DNA from: Craspedostauros australis
Taxonomy: Eukaryota > Bacillariophyta > Bacillariophyceae > Mastogloiales > Achnanthaceae
NCBI GenBank assembly: GCA_026770025.1
Contig: JAMXDE010000032.1
Coordinates: 434,001-498,000, forward strand
Reading direction: 5' to 3'
DNA length: 64,000 bases
Part shown: one piece after another, positions 11,563 to 20,131 of the stretch
Layout: each line of letters starts with the position of its first letter
Position numbering within the stretch: position 1 is the stretch's first letter
Program-made: the position numbers and the translations under genes
Notes under the pieces: model-generated
Database searches by the model: none
What the model was told of the DNA's origin: nothing
Seen by the model: the letters and a program-made list of their open reading frames with translations, nothing else

Positions 11563-13257
11563 ATGAAGGCCGAGGAAGATACTCCTCCGAATGTGTCTCA
11601 GGGCGGCACGAAGCAACCATCAAGTCCGTACATGTCGCCGCGCAAGACACCAAAGAAACCATCACAGAAGCAGACTGTGACGAGAGCGTGGCGCAGCATC
11701 TGCCTCGCGCATCTGTGCAGGTGCCTGGCAGATCGGAGCTGGTCCTTCTTCCTGCCTCTCTTCCTTTCCAAGTCATGCCAATCCATCAAGTCGACCTCCG
11801 TCCTCAAGTTCGCACAGCAGCTCAGCGTTGCCTTGGGTTCCGCACCGTGCGCTGGGATGTACCGCAGGTTGCTGGTGACCAACGCAGTGCCGCTCCCTTC
11901 GCTCATCGTATCGATGACGATCATCGAGAATTCGGCCGTGGCGGTTGGCGGATTCCTCATCTGCATAGTTGCGACGATCACCAGCTTCGATCACAACGAT
12001 GCGGCCACTGGCATGGAGAGCATTGAGCAGACGGAGCGTGCGCTATTCTGCGATGCGCCGTTGCAGTCATGGCCGTTCCTTGCCGGTCTGTTCTGCATGG
12101 CCATCGATGCCGTGTTTTCATTGCTCCTCAAGATGATCGTGTCCAAGGAGTGGGTGGCGGTGCTGTTCCCGCACGACGAGGACGAGCTGGCACATGCCAA
12201 CGCCACACTGGCGCGCATCGATCTGGCCATCGCTGCGCTTGTGCCGTTGGTCATTTCGTACCTGATGCAGCATGTTGGATACGATGCAGTTGCCATGATG
12301 CTCGTCGGGCAGCACTTGGTGGGTGCCGCACTCATCATTTACAACCTGCAGCAGGCATGGACGCAATGTCCATCGTTGCTGCATCAGCAAGATTCGCTTC
12401 GCACGCAAGAAGAGCAATCGAACGAAGGACGGGAGGAGACTGTTATAGCAGAACGCAAGACGCCGTCGGCGATGGGCACCATCACGTCCCTGACAACGCA
12501 GTCGCAGCTTGTCATCGCGGCCTACATTCTCCTTTACTTCACAGTCATATCGCCCGGCGCCATGTTGAATGCGTGGATGAATTCACTCGCTCTATCCACG
12601 ACCTCGGCGTCGAAGTCGGCGACAGCAGCGTCTACGTCATCATCCGCTGGGCTCAATGAGATGGTGATCGCGATCTTTGGTGCATCTTCGAACATCACCG
12701 GTGCGTTGGCGACGTTCTTGACACCCAATATCATCATTCCGAATTCCAGCACCTTACACCAGGCAGGCTTCCTCGCGCAATCCACGCAAACGCTTTGCGT
12801 GCTTGCAGCCTACGCTTGCTTCGTTTGGATCAACGGAACAGCCACAGTCAGGACACCAACAGCGGTCATGGCGACGGTGGAACACGACGAAACTCCCACT
12901 GTGTCGCCAACCTACCTCTACGCATTTCTCGTGTTCGTTGGATTCTCGCGCATCGGCCTGTGGTCCTTCGATCTGATCGAACGCCAAGTTCTGCAACAGG
13001 ACATCCCGATCACATCGCAAACAGTCATCTTCAACTTGGAGAATTCCGCAACGCAGCTCATCTCCATGGCAATGACATATCTGTGCTACGTCTTCGCTGA
13101 TCAGTTCGATGTCCTCGTTACAATATCCACATGCGCCGTGACACTATCCTGCGTGCTGCTTGGAATTGCACAACATCGTCAGCGTAAACGACAATCGGGA
13201 GAGAAAAGTGGGACCCGCGAGTACGCGGAGACCGGCGCCAAATTGAAGGCGCAATAG
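11563..13257 (+). CDS. ferroportin (SLC40-type iron exporter)
   Basis: Single-exon 564-aa frame. After a charged 40-residue N-terminus the family signature follows (AWRSICLAHLCRCLADRSWSF), then about ten hydrophobic helices in two halves. The C-half hallmark is GFSRIGLWSFDLIERQVLQQ with the NLENSATQL continuation. Ferroportins export Fe2+ from the cytosol, or in algae possibly load vacuoles or plastids. The central loop (about 275-305) is hydrophilic, as in the family. Length matches animal ferroportins (about 570 aa). The ATG at 11563 is the first in frame. No intron is needed to keep the frame. Confidence 0.9.
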   Translation: MKAEEDTPPNVSQGGTKQPSSPYMSPRKTPKKPSQKQTVTRAWRSICLAHLCRCLADRSWSFFLPLFLSKSCQSIKSTSVLKFAQQLSVALGSAPCAGMYRRLLVTNAVPLPSLIVSMTIIENSAVAVGGFLICIVATITSFDHNDAATGMESIEQTERALFCDAPLQSWPFLAGLFCMAIDAVFSLLLKMIVSKEWVAVLFPHDEDELAHANATLARIDLAIAALVPLVISYLMQHVGYDAVAMMLVGQHLVGAALIIYNLQQAWTQCPSLLHQQDSLRTQEEQSNEGREETVIAERKTPSAMGTITSLTTQSQLVIAAYILLYFTVISPGAMLNAWMNSLALSTTSASKSATAASTSSSAGLNEMVIAIFGASSNITGALATFLTPNIIIPNSSTLHQAGFLAQSTQTLCVLAAYACFVWINGTATVRTPTAVMATVEHDETPTVSPTYLYAFLVFVGFSRIGLWSFDLIERQVLQQDIPITSQTVIFNLENSATQLISMAMTYLCYVFADQFDVLVTISTCAVTLSCVLLGIAQHRQRKRQSGEKSGTREYAETGAKLKAQ

Positions 13258-13789
13258 ATTTCTTCGAGATGGTGCGAGTAGACACAGCAAATGGTATTAC
13301 ACAGGTATTGTTCCATGTGACTGTGCATGCCGTCCCCTCTTCGGAGTGTGCGCAAAGGCTCCGAGTGGCTGGACACCAATCTGCATGTGTATGTGTATGT
13401 GTATGTGTATGAGGATGGTATCAAGACTCTGTGGAACGATGAGCTGCCGGAGAAGAAGGGGTTGGCGAAGACATCGAGGTTCTGGAGATAGCGATCCTCT
13501 GACCAGGTTACTGGTCAAAGAAATCATGCCGTATGTGCCCGGCGCAAGCTCGAGGGTCTCAAGCGACCTGATTAGGTTCCATTGGCCTGCATGGAGCTCC
13601 AGGACACCTCTCCGAGCCAGTTGGACGTTCTCTTCAAATCAGGTCGCGACAACGAAGAATGAGGCAAGAGACCATCGTACACTGCGAGTATGAGCACTTC
13701 TTCACACTTATATACATACTATTCTACTATTGTACGAACTAGCATGAGCGGCGTTCAGTTGCTGTTGTTCCTTGTTCAGTCTGCCAGCC

Positions 13790-13965
13790 AACGGGAAAAG
13801 GCATGAAATCGAAAGAGAACCGTGGATGATGCGCACAGGACAAGAGCCGATTGTCTCTTGGTGGTCTCCGCTATTTTGCTGCGTACTTTACGATCCAGGT
13901 CCCAGTGTCCCATATAACGTCTAAATGACCGGTTATAACGTCTGCCTCTCATTGGCATCACATCA
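13790..13965. repeat. dispersed repeat, copy 1
   Basis: Shares blocks with 34482-34610: GGCATGAAATYGAAAG, CTATTTTGCTGC, GTGTCCCAT and TAACGTCTGC occur in the same order. Probably the remains of an old mobile element; no terminal repeats were found. Confidence 0.5.
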
Positions 13966-14019
13966 TTGCGATGGACATTGGGTGTGGTTCGAGTGTGTGA
14001 CACGACTTGGTCGGACGAT

Positions 14020-14024
14020 GCGAC
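14020..14024. repeat. target-site duplication GCGAC (left)
   Basis: GCGAC directly precedes the left LTR and recurs at 19428-19432 after the right LTR, as expected for a copia integration. Confidence 0.9.
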
Positions 14025-14314
14025 TGTTGTAACAACAGCGCTCTCGCCGGTCTCTACCCGGCTTTGAGCCGAAGGACAGTTCCAGACGATGTTACTGTGT
14101 GATTGTATGGGTGGTAAATCAGATAGTTACAATTGATTTTTATGGTGTTTGTTTGCTCTCTCTCTCTTTGTTGTTGTTTGCTGTTGCTGTGATCTTATCG
14201 CTGACTTGGCGCAGCGATTGTGTGGTCTCGGTTGGTTTTCCTTGCCTGGTCTGGTCTTCGTCGGGATGTTCCGAAACCACAGGTAGACCGGGAATGTAGG
14301 TGTCTTCCCCAACA
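14025..14314 (-). repeat. copia 3' LTR
   Basis: 290 bp, identical to 19138-19427. In element orientation this is the 3' LTR. The last 58 codons of the polyprotein lie inside it. Confidence 0.95.
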
Positions 14315-17300
14315 CACTCCTTTGATCCCACCAAGGCTTCCTTGTATGACTTGACCTTGGTGGTATCACCAGCATGGTGGTTGAGGATGATATCCCGGAA
14401 CATTCTGAATTTGGTCCCTTGCAATGGCTTTGTGAAGAAATCTCCGAGCATGTCATCAGTGGGACAGTACTCGACGGTGATGTCTCCTTTTTCAATTCGG
14501 TCTGTGGCAAAGAAAAACCGCATGCTGATGTGACGAGTTCGTTTGCTGCTTGAACCCCGACCATTTTGTTCCAGGAGCATTGCGCTCTGGTTGTCCTGAT
14601 AGATGGTCGTGGGACCAAGGTCGACACCTTGCTCCTGTAGGAAATAGCGTGCCCATAACACCTGCGGCATGACGTCGTCGACTGCCACAAGTTCGGCTTC
14701 TGTGGAGCTCCTGGTGTTCAGTTTTTGTTTGGATGATGTGGCGTATATCACACCTCCTCCTGCGGACAGACATGCTCCTGTGTGGCTGCGCATGTTGTCA
14801 TGGACACCGAATGATCCGTCAACCCACCATCTGATGTCCTTGAGCGCCGACCCACCGAGCGCAAGTGTTAGGTTGCGTGTTCCGCGTAGGTATTTGACAA
14901 CACGGGCGAGTTTCTTGTAGTCGTCAGTGTCAGGGGATTTGACCCTAGTACATAGAAAAGACACTGCGGTTTGGATGTCTGGTCTCGCTCGCTTGCAGAG
15001 GAATAGCAGTTTTGCGACGTTGTGATGAAACATGTCGGCAGTGTCACTGTCTAGCTTGGTCGGATTGTCCTCATTGATGTTGAATAAGTGATTCGCAGCT
15101 GGAGTTGCTGCTATGCCCGACATGTCCCCAGGCACTCCTTCAATGATGCCATCGATGTATTCGGCCATGTCGATGATGATTTTGTTTGGCGTAGAGTAGT
15201 CGAGTCGCATCCCCAAGTATTCGTGTACCTTGCCTCGAGTGACTGTTAGCGGTGTTCTCTGTCCATATGCTTTGTTCAACATACCGATGACATCACTCAC
15301 GACATGCTCATCCACATGTGATATTTTCAGATCGTCCACATGCCATACCACTGTGCACTGTTTACCGTTCACAACCTTGTTCGCGATGCACCAGTCATAT
15401 GGGTTAATAGTGAACCCGTCCTCCTCCAGCGTTGTGGTGAGGTGTTTCCACCAGCATAGAGCTGCCTTGAGTGTACCGTAGAGTGCCCTTGTGAGCTTGA
15501 CGTATATAGCCGATTGTCCACGTTTCTTGTGGATGTACTCATCATACACGTCTGGGGCGATTTTCCCCAGGATTTCAGCCATTCTTCCCTCGATGAGAAC
15601 GTGCACAACATCGTCATCGTCGAATTTTGCGTGCAGAAATGCGCCTGGCACATCAACGGTTGCGACATCACGATTTTCTTGTGCATCAATAACACAAGTG
15701 AACATGAGTCCCAACAGTGATACTGTGGGCGAGCTCGTCTCATCTTTTGTCATGTATAGACGCTGCTTGCGCCCATCAGCACATCCACGACCCTTGATAA
15801 TCCCACTCCTTTTCTCTTTCAAATACATGAGATATCGCAGTGCCTTCATTCGCTCGTCATGAGTGAGCTGATGCCAGTGCTTGGGCTCGAAGCCCTCCAT
15901 ATCATGGACCTGTTGGAGTTCTCTGCTGATTGCTTCTTCGCCTCGCTCATGGAATTGTTTCAGTCCTTGTTTCCAGTTCATCTGCTCTGTAACAAAAGTG
16001 CATGCCGATGTCTCATTTTCCGGTATTCCGTTGTTCGGTGCACCCAACTGTATCATCGTGGCGTGTGCTCCATCCCGTCCTGTATGGTGTAGCTTGTAGT
16101 AGTCCACTCGTGGACCGCGTCTTGTACGCATGCGATTGTTGTCTGTGTTGGAGTGTTGTTCTTCTGTTGGAGTGTTGTCTCGGTTCCCGCGTTCATTTCC
16201 GACGATTGGGGTTGGGGTGATGAGTGTGTTGTTATCGCGTGAGTCGGCGGCGATATCGATATCGTCATCTTCTTCGTCGGCGATCACATCGCAATTATGA
16301 TCGGTTGTTTCGCTGGAGACACTGTCATCTGTCTTGCTTCCACCATCGTCATAGTCGTCGCCGTCATGGTTGCTGCCATCATCATCATCATCGTCAGCAC
16401 CATCATCGCGATCATCTTCATCATTGCCATCATCGCTGGTATCATCCATCTCGTCATCCAGTGATTCGTCGCTTGCACTTGATGCATTGTCTTCGTCTTC
16501 ATTGTGGCCTGCATCGTTGTTGCCGGTGTCGGGGTATAGTTCGATACCATGACTGGTGGTAAAATGGAGGTTCTTCTCGGATTTGGATGCCTTGGCCAGT
16601 GCATGTACGTGGTCTATCACTGATTGTGGCATGGGGATCTCTGTCCAGCTGCGGCGATGAATGCAGCGTCCGGTAGTCAGGCTGTAGAAGACGTAGCCAC
16701 CTTGGATGTTGCCGGATGGTCGCAGAGCGATTGCTCCAACGGTGCGTGGTTGCATGGAGTTATCGTGCTGTTCATGTGTTTGCGCGTAGCTGCCGAATTC
16801 GATTCTGCAGTGCGCGTTGTAATCGAGCTTTCTCCCGACCACAATTTCTGCTGGGCTCATGCGCTTTGATACGCCATCAGGATGTGGGAACATATTCATC
16901 CAGTAGACTGAATGATACACCATTTCAATGATGAGCGATGGTGGGTACGCCTTGAATGGTAGAGCATGGTATGTAGATCGAGTGCGCTCCTTGATTGTTC
17001 GAATATAGCGCTCGACTTCCGGCACGTGTTCATCACGAGAGGTCACGTTGATGCTCACACCAACCTCAGACATGTCACCACGGAGCGAGCTGAACTGGTT
17101 GTCAGTCAGCATGATACCAACCCTGAACCCTCGTTGCTTGTACAGCTGGATGATGTTCCTGAACTGCTTCACGAGCGTTGCATTCGACTCGGAGTTGAGC
17201 TTGACGACGGTTCCGAACTTGAGGTGTTTGGATACGGACACCAGAAATGGAATACCGTTCACCTTCATGATATCCGCAGAGAGCACGACGTCACGATATT

Positions 17301-19104
17301 GCTGCATGATACTGGCTGGCAAATGTGCGATCTTTGCTCGGACGGCCGGGGGTACCTGCCTTGTTGCCTTTCCTTTGAGTGATGGTACATCCGGACCGAA
17401 GATGAGCTCGGCAGTGCGAATGTCCTTGGTTGTGATGGGACAGTTCGGTATCATCCCATTCTTCACGTACTTGATGTAGTTGCGCGTGGTTGGATGTCCA
17501 ATGCGCTTCTGAATAGATCTAGCAAGTTGGGCCTGCGAGTAGTCGTAAGTGGAGAAGCTATTTTTGTTATCTTCCACTGTAGTCACGAGAGCTACTTCGC
17601 TGGGGCTTGCCATGTTCAGGTAGTACAGTCCGCGTTGGGACTCGACGAAGGTCCGGGTTGATCCATCCGGCTTGTGTACCACAAAGCTGTTGGTACCACT
17701 GCTGTCATATGTGACGCGGAACATGGATTTCACGCGGCTGAGTGAGAGGATGTTGGCCACGCCGGATGGGTGGTACCACACTGCGCCATATCCAGGGAGT
17801 GTACCCTTCTTGTTGGTGGTGGTGGTGCCAGCGTTGCAATGGATGGTCAGGGCGGTGTCAACATCATGGATGTCGCGGATGAGTTGTGCGTTGGAGAAGA
17901 CGTCGACCGTGGATTGATTGTCCAGCAGAATCCAAGTGTTGGGAATAGGGCTGTGCTTGTTGTGATTGTGGTGGTTGGTGAGGAAAACGAACTCATCTTC
18001 ATCATCCCCCACAGTCGTCGCATGGACGAGGACAGTTCCATTTGCATGGTATTTGGCATGACACTGGTCGGTTGTGTGGTTGCTGCGACCGCATCGCTCA
18101 CACTTGGTGTCGTTTTCGTGTGTGTTCACGAATGCCATGCCTGAATCCTTTGGAGTGTTGTGACTTGGAAGATTCCTTGGATCCTTCGACCAGTGGTTCA
18201 GCATTGTGAACGCCTCCGCCATGGTCTTGGGGTATCGATCATCACCTTTGAGGTAGTCGTTCTGTAGTTCTTCGATGAGGGATCCGTACCGGTGGCGATC
18301 TGCGCCGAGGATGAAAGCAACGGCAAGGAAGCGCTGCTTGGCATCCTTCCTGATCTCCTTTCGCTCTTCCTCGCTTGGGTCTTTGAGGTTACGCTCCTTG
18401 AGGACATGAAGGGCTGCGCTGGTCACCTCTGTGACATTGGTCATGAGTGTGTCGTTCACATCGACAAGATTGATGAAGGATTCGTAGTATTCTTGTGTGG
18501 TTTGTTTTCTCTTTTGTTGGAAGGTGAGAAGGTCCTTCATGATCATGTGTGCGGCGACCAAGTGGTGTTGGTGTGTTTGGAAATTGAAAACAACACTCTT
18601 TATCATCTTGATGAGGGTGATTGTGTCCATGCTGCTGTTGGCTGCAGAGTATTCTGTCATCTCTTGTAGGCGGCTTCGCATGATCTCTGAGCACTGGCCC
18701 CAGATCAGGGCGTACACCTTTTGGAGGTCCACCTCGGCGTTGGCAAGCCGGGTGGTGTAGAGGGCATACTTGCGCTTCCACTTTTCCTTCTGAATCTCGG
18801 TGGCGTTGCTCGGGTAGTCGGCTGGCTCGGGGATGGACGGCGGCTGGAGGTTTTCAATGGCGAGTGCGACGGCTGGTCCGTATTCCGATCCGACGTACAC
18901 CTTGACTGCATCGAGTGTGCGAGTGAATTCATCGACCTGCTTGGATCGGTTCGCTACACAGTCGAAAACGAATCCCTTCAGGCCAGAGCATGCTCCTTCG
19001 AACTTGGCTGGACGCACGAACGGTGGTCGATGTGGCTTGTTTGTTTTGTTGTTGCTGTCCGGCGCTGACTTTCTCGGCACAGCCGGCTTACTCTCGGTGC
19101 TCAT
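14140..19104 (-). CDS. copia Gag-Pol polyprotein
   Basis: Uninterrupted ORF. The first ATG is at 19104, giving about 1654 aa (the frame is open 8 codons further upstream without an ATG). Order: Gag with a UBN2-like helical region (about 80-310), CCHC zinc knuckle CERCGRSNHTTDQC (335-348), aspartic protease LLDNQST (393-399, Asn after the Asp as in some copia proteases), GAG-pre-integrase/integrase, an acidic Asp-rich linker, copia reverse transcriptase with a WHVDDLKISH active site, and RNase H (DGSFG, STEAELVAV, DNQSAM). Protease-integrase-RT-RNaseH order defines copia. The stop codon TAA at 14142-14140 is inside the 3' LTR. Confidence 0.95.
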   Translation of the reverse strand: MSTESKPAVPRKSAPDSNNKTNKPHRPPFVRPAKFEGACSGLKGFVFDCVANRSKQVDEFTRTLDAVKVYVGSEYGPAVALAIENLQPPSIPEPADYPSNATEIQKEKWKRKYALYTTRLANAEVDLQKVYALIWGQCSEIMRSRLQEMTEYSAANSSMDTITLIKMIKSVVFNFQTHQHHLVAAHMIMKDLLTFQQKRKQTTQEYYESFINLVDVNDTLMTNVTEVTSAALHVLKERNLKDPSEEERKEIRKDAKQRFLAVAFILGADRHRYGSLIEELQNDYLKGDDRYPKTMAEAFTMLNHWSKDPRNLPSHNTPKDSGMAFVNTHENDTKCERCGRSNHTTDQCHAKYHANGTVLVHATTVGDDEDEFVFLTNHHNHNKHSPIPNTWILLDNQSTVDVFSNAQLIRDIHDVDTALTIHCNAGTTTTNKKGTLPGYGAVWYHPSGVANILSLSRVKSMFRVTYDSSGTNSFVVHKPDGSTRTFVESQRGLYYLNMASPSEVALVTTVEDNKNSFSTYDYSQAQLARSIQKRIGHPTTRNYIKYVKNGMIPNCPITTKDIRTAELIFGPDVPSLKGKATRQVPPAVRAKIAHLPASIMQQYRDVVLSADIMKVNGIPFLVSVSKHLKFGTVVKLNSESNATLVKQFRNIIQLYKQRGFRVGIMLTDNQFSSLRGDMSEVGVSINVTSRDEHVPEVERYIRTIKERTRSTYHALPFKAYPPSLIIEMVYHSVYWMNMFPHPDGVSKRMSPAEIVVGRKLDYNAHCRIEFGSYAQTHEQHDNSMQPRTVGAIALRPSGNIQGGYVFYSLTTGRCIHRRSWTEIPMPQSVIDHVHALAKASKSEKNLHFTTSHGIELYPDTGNNDAGHNEDEDNASSASDESLDDEMDDTSDDGNDEDDRDDGADDDDDDGSNHDGDDYDDGGSKTDDSVSSETTDHNCDVIADEEDDDIDIAADSRDNNTLITPTPIVGNERGNRDNTPTEEQHSNTDNNRMRTRRGPRVDYYKLHHTGRDGAHATMIQLGAPNNGIPENETSACTFVTEQMNWKQGLKQFHERGEEAISRELQQVHDMEGFEPKHWHQLTHDERMKALRYLMYLKEKRSGIIKGRGCADGRKQRLYMTKDETSSPTVSLLGLMFTCVIDAQENRDVATVDVPGAFLHAKFDDDDVVHVLIEGRMAEILGKIAPDVYDEYIHKKRGQSAIYVKLTRALYGTLKAALCWWKHLTTTLEEDGFTINPYDWCIANKVVNGKQCTVVWHVDDLKISHVDEHVVSDVIGMLNKAYGQRTPLTVTRGKVHEYLGMRLDYSTPNKIIIDMAEYIDGIIEGVPGDMSGIAATPAANHLFNINEDNPTKLDSDTADMFHHNVAKLLFLCKRARPDIQTAVSFLCTRVKSPDTDDYKKLARVVKYLRGTRNLTLALGGSALKDIRWWVDGSFGVHDNMRSHTGACLSAGGGVIYATSSKQKLNTRSSTEAELVAVDDVMPQVLWARYFLQEQGVDLGPTTIYQDNQSAMLLEQNGRGSSSKRTRHISMRFFFATDRIEKGDITVEYCPTDDMLGDFFTKPLQGTKFRMFRDIILNHHAGDTTKVKSYKEALVGSKECVGEDTYIPGLPVVSEHPDEDQTRQGKPTETTQSLRQVSDKITATANNNKERESKQTP

Positions 19105-19119
19105 CTTTGCTGATAGAGC

Positions 19120-19254
19120 AAAAATCAATTGTAACTATGTTGTAACAACAGCGCTCTCGCCGGTCTCTACCCGGCTTTGAGCCGAAGGACAGTTCCAGAC
19201 GATGTTACTGTGTGATTGTATGGGTGGTAAATCAGATAGTTACAATTGATTTTT
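19120..19254. repeat. 19-nt perfect inverted repeat linking primer-binding region and LTR interior
   Basis: AAAAATCAATTGTAACTAT at 19120-19138 is the exact reverse complement of ATAGTTACAATTGATTTTT at 19236-19254. The first lies directly after the 5' LTR in element orientation (primer-binding-site position). The second is inside the LTR and is repeated in the other LTR at 14123-14141. Confidence 0.9.
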
Positions 19255-19427
19255 ATGGTGTTTGTTTGCTCTCTCTCTCTTTGTTGTTGTTTGCTGTTGC
19301 TGTGATCTTATCGCTGACTTGGCGCAGCGATTGTGTGGTCTCGGTTGGTTTTCCTTGCCTGGTCTGGTCTTCGTCGGGATGTTCCGAAACCACAGGTAGA
19401 CCGGGAATGTAGGTGTCTTCCCCAACA
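19138..19427 (-). repeat. copia 5' LTR
   Basis: 290 bp, identical to 14025-14314. In element orientation this is the upstream LTR and should hold the promoter. GCGAC follows at 19428. Confidence 0.95.
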
Positions 19428-20131
19428 GCGACAAATGTAGCTTGGAGATATCACTCGGGACTTGTCAACAGTACACGTAATTCGAAGCATCATGTCCGCC
19501 AAACGGACGCTTGTGACTGGGAAAGGTTCCGCTTCTTCTCTGTCTGCTTCGTCTCGTCTCACCATGGGCCGTCCGCCGCAGGTAGTGTACGTATGTGTAC
19601 TACCTATCATTGTGCCATCTCCTCTCCTCTTCCACTCCCTGTACTCTGTGCTGCGTGCTGTGTTGCTGATCAGCTGTTCCGAATGATGGCCGACCAACAA
19701 CCGGAACAAATCAAGAACAACAACAGGCCAACCCTGGCTGGACGGTGACAGGATGCACTGCACAGAACAGAACAGCAGCCTGTTCATTGTGAACCGCTCT
19801 CCACGAGTAATATCACAACTATTAGAAATCTACCATGTTACATATATACCACACGCGACACAACATGGTTTGATGATGGTTCCTTGTTGACTTCAGAGAT
19901 GCCATACCACATCACTCCACTGTCATGGACTGTCATGGACCGCTCCTCTGTTGCCACATCTTCAACCCTCTTGTATCACCCATCGTGGACGTGGTCAGAT
20001 CAGCTGAGTGGCTTCACTTCCACACCGTCCTGCATGCAGTCTGCGTTGGCTCTCACCACATCCACATTCCGCTGCTGTTGCCTCCAGCCACCTCCTGTTC
20101 TCTGTCGTTCCGCCCACTTCGATGATGTGTG
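19428..20131. other. intergenic, no supported gene
   Basis: Between the copia element and the end of the ATPase/nuclease-like gene. It includes the right copy of the GCGAC duplication. The frames here are short and without recognisable motifs. Confidence 0.5.

Larger units (their letters stand above)
13258..14024. other. intergenic between ferroportin and copia element
   Basis: Contains a (TGTGTA)n tract at 13387-13411 and the first copy of a dispersed repeat at about 13790-13965. No gene is supported. Confidence 0.5.
14025..19427 (-). mobile_element. intact Ty1/copia LTR retrotransposon
   Basis: 5.4-kb element on the minus strand, bounded by identical 290-bp LTRs and a 5-bp GCGAC target duplication, with one uninterrupted ORF. 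LTRs start TG and end CA. Identity of the LTRs by eye over their whole length points to a very recent insertion. A purine-rich AAAGGAG lies just before the 3' LTR as a weak polypurine tract. No sequence after the 5' LTR begins with TGG, so a normal tRNA 3'-end primer site is absent (see the 19-nt inverted repeat). Confidence 0.96.

Noticed and set aside
16220-16560. His/Arg-rich plus-strand frame in the copia element
   Set aside because: It is the shadow of the Asp-rich linker of the polyprotein on the other strand.
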